Of a stretch of DNA of 64,000 nt, positions 62,991-64,000 are shown piece by piece. The notes beneath the pieces were generated by a model, which ran no database searches, was not told the DNA's origin, and saw only the letters and a list, made by a program, of their open reading frames with translations. Within the stretch, counting starts at the first letter, position 1; each line of letters opens with the position of its first letter. Source of the stretch: Rummeliibacillus suwonensis (GTDB lineage: Bacteria > Bacillota > Bacilli > Bacillales_A > Planococcaceae); contig NZ_VCBL01000001.1 in NCBI RefSeq assembly GCF_007896435.1, positions 2,665,078 through 2,729,077 of the forward strand, given 5' to 3'. The translations under genes were made by a program, and so were the position numbers.

Positions 62991-63303
62991 CTATAAAAAA
63001 CTTTTTCAATCATAAGTTTAGGAACTAAACCCATGACGGTTTATTTTATAACAGGCATGGTCGGTAAGGGAAAAAAATCCAAATAACTATTAGCGTAATA
63101 TCAAAATCCTATATTTTCACTCCATTATAAACTCTCTCGCTGTGGTTATGTTGGATGATCGGCTCCTCAAAATACATATGCTTTTCCTTCGTTCGATGTT
63201 TGTTTATTCAGGACAGGTCAAATTTAAGTCAGTGTGGGATGCCTATCAACGTCCCTCAAAGTTCTTCTAAAGTTTGAATCCAATACCTTAAAAATAATTA
63301 TAA

Positions 63304-63341
63304 AAGGCACAGAATGCTGTTCAATATCAGCATTCTATGCC
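63304..63341 (-). terminator. Long-stem terminator of the gene at the window end
   Basis: AAGGCA-C-AGAATGCTG pairs with CAGCATTCT-A-TGCCTT, a stem of sixteen bases with one wobble and an 8-base loop. T-rich sequence follows on both strands, so it may work in both directions. It lies 68 bases past the stop at 63409. Confidence 0.8.
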
Positions 63342-63408
63342 TTATTTTTTCACTGATGAAGTTGAAGCTAAAACTTTAAATAAGCTTCTTTTCTATTAAT
63401 CAGAATCA

Positions 63409-64000
63409 TTACTTGTTGACTGGTATATTTTTTAAATCATTGGTACTGTTTTGATTTGAATTCTTCGTATCCTTAGTTTTATCAACACTTTGCTTATTTA
63501 AAGTTGCATCGTTATCATCTGTTGTAGTATTTTTATTTCCACTTGAATCAGTAGGGGTATTATTAGATTCAGTGACCCCATCTTCAGTGTTTGTTTGTTG
63601 GCCATCATCTGACGAACTTGTAATGTTGATATTCGTAAATTGATAATCACCATAATCATCAATCACGATCGTATAGACAATTGTTTCATGCAGCTTATGC
63701 TCTTGTTTTGTCGCTTTATCTGTATAGACAAATGTTGAATTGACTTCTGCCGTTGCATATTCATCATAGATATTCATTTTGTTAATCGTATGTTGCAAAG
63801 ACTTATATTTCTTCTCTTTTGTTGAATAACTTTCAACCATTTTTTTCGCTGTATTAATGGCATTGCTTCCCGGCATTATATATGTCTCGTAATAATTTTG
63901 TGCTTTGTTTTTGATGGCATATGGGAACAATTCATAATATCCATCAATATAATCCTTTATTAAAGCTTTTCCTAAATAAGCCTCGTCTTTATGATTATCT
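63409..64000 (-). CDS. C-terminal part of a TcaA/YvbJ-like protein, truncated by the window edge
   Basis: The frame is open to the window end; at least 196 residues are visible and the start lies outside. The visible part has a helical, NTF2-like segment (DNHKDEAYLGKALIKDYIDG, YYELFPYAIKNKAQNYYETY). Beta strands follow (ATAEVNSTFVYTDKATKQEH, IVYTIVIDDYGDYQFTNINI), then a low-complexity tail rich in Ser, Asn, Asp and Thr to the end NIPVNK. It resembles the C-terminal domain of TcaA/YvbJ-type membrane proteins, but I call this weakly. There is no enzymatic motif. Confidence 0.55.
   Translation of the reverse strand, partial: DNHKDEAYLGKALIKDYIDGYYELFPYAIKNKAQNYYETYIMPGSNAINTAKKMVESYSTKEKKYKSLQHTINKMNIYDEYATAEVNSTFVYTDKATKQEHKLHETIVYTIVIDDYGDYQFTNINITSSSDDGQQTNTEDGVTESNNTPTDSSGNKNTTTDDNDATLNKQSVDKTKDTKNSNQNSTNDLKNIPVNK

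Noticed and set aside
1-64000. tRNA or rRNA genes
   Set aside because: I saw no conserved tRNA (GGTTCGAATCC-like) or rRNA segments on either strand.

Overview
The window looks like a chromosomal segment of a low-GC, Gram-positive, flagellated member of the Bacillales. Gene content and order point to the Planococcaceae (Lysinibacillus, Rummeliibacillus or Kurthia type), but that family call is inference. Reading the minus strand from high to low coordinates gives the order known from Bacillus subtilis: tagO, (tagU and yvyE on the plus strand), degS-degU, degV, comFA-comFC, yvyF, flgM-flgN, flgK-flgL, a yviE-type gene, fliW-csrA, hag, fliD-fliS-fliT, hpf, secA, prfB. The window has no rRNA, tRNA, CRISPR array, prophage or intact insertion sequence.

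Layout. 1-6.3 kb: prfB (with its programmed +1 frameshift), secA and a divergent LytR-CpsA-Psr (LCP) gene. 6.3-18 kb: hpf, a 1712-residue secreted repeat protein lying between two PilZ paralogues, a phosphoglucomutase-type hexose mutase, and a frameshifted AlbA_2/Schlafen-like gene. 18-24.6 kb: the filament cap and chaperones (flaG, fliD, fliS, fliT), a CgeB-like glycosyltransferase, and fliB (flagellin lysine methylase) on the plus strand. 25.3-34.1 kb: a legionaminic acid pathway (legB, C, G, I, H, ptmE, legF) behind a Maf/DUF115 flagellin glycosyltransferase. 34.2-41.7 kb: flagellin and its FliW-CsrA control, hook-filament junction proteins, FlgM and FlgN. 42-50.4 kb: comFC, comFA, degV, a lipoprotein, degU, degS, yvyE. 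50.5-64 kb: LCP, TagO, BrnQ, a YerD-like protein, a malic enzyme with an ACT domain, two NlpC/P60 cell-wall hydrolases, and the 3' part of a further gene.

How it fits together. Flagellin (Hag) is secreted with FliS and FliW/CsrA control, capped by FliD, probably glycosylated with a legionaminic acid-type sugar by Maf, and probably lysine-methylated by FliB. Sigma-D-like promoters (TAAA, about 15 bases, then a CCGATA-type -10) can be read upstream of hag, maf, fliB, flaG-fliD, flgK and the giant surface protein. This suggests that filament decoration and the surface protein belong to the motility regulon. A good sigma-B-type promoter precedes hpf, and an exact WalR-type box precedes the last NlpC/P60 gene.

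The unusual content is intergenic. (1) Four arrays of a 21-bp repeat with a CCGTGGAT core lie at about 4.6, 40.9, 45.8 and 46.1 kb. The last two are copies of one longer segment. (2) A dispersed element of about 110-200 bp occurs at least nine times, in both orientations. It has conserved boxes and a hairpin whose two arms change together between copies. (3) A second element of about 100 bp occurs twice. (4) A cluster of four DnaA-box-like 9-mers in helical phase lies between tagU and tagO. All promoter, site and function statements are read by eye from the sequence; no database search was run.
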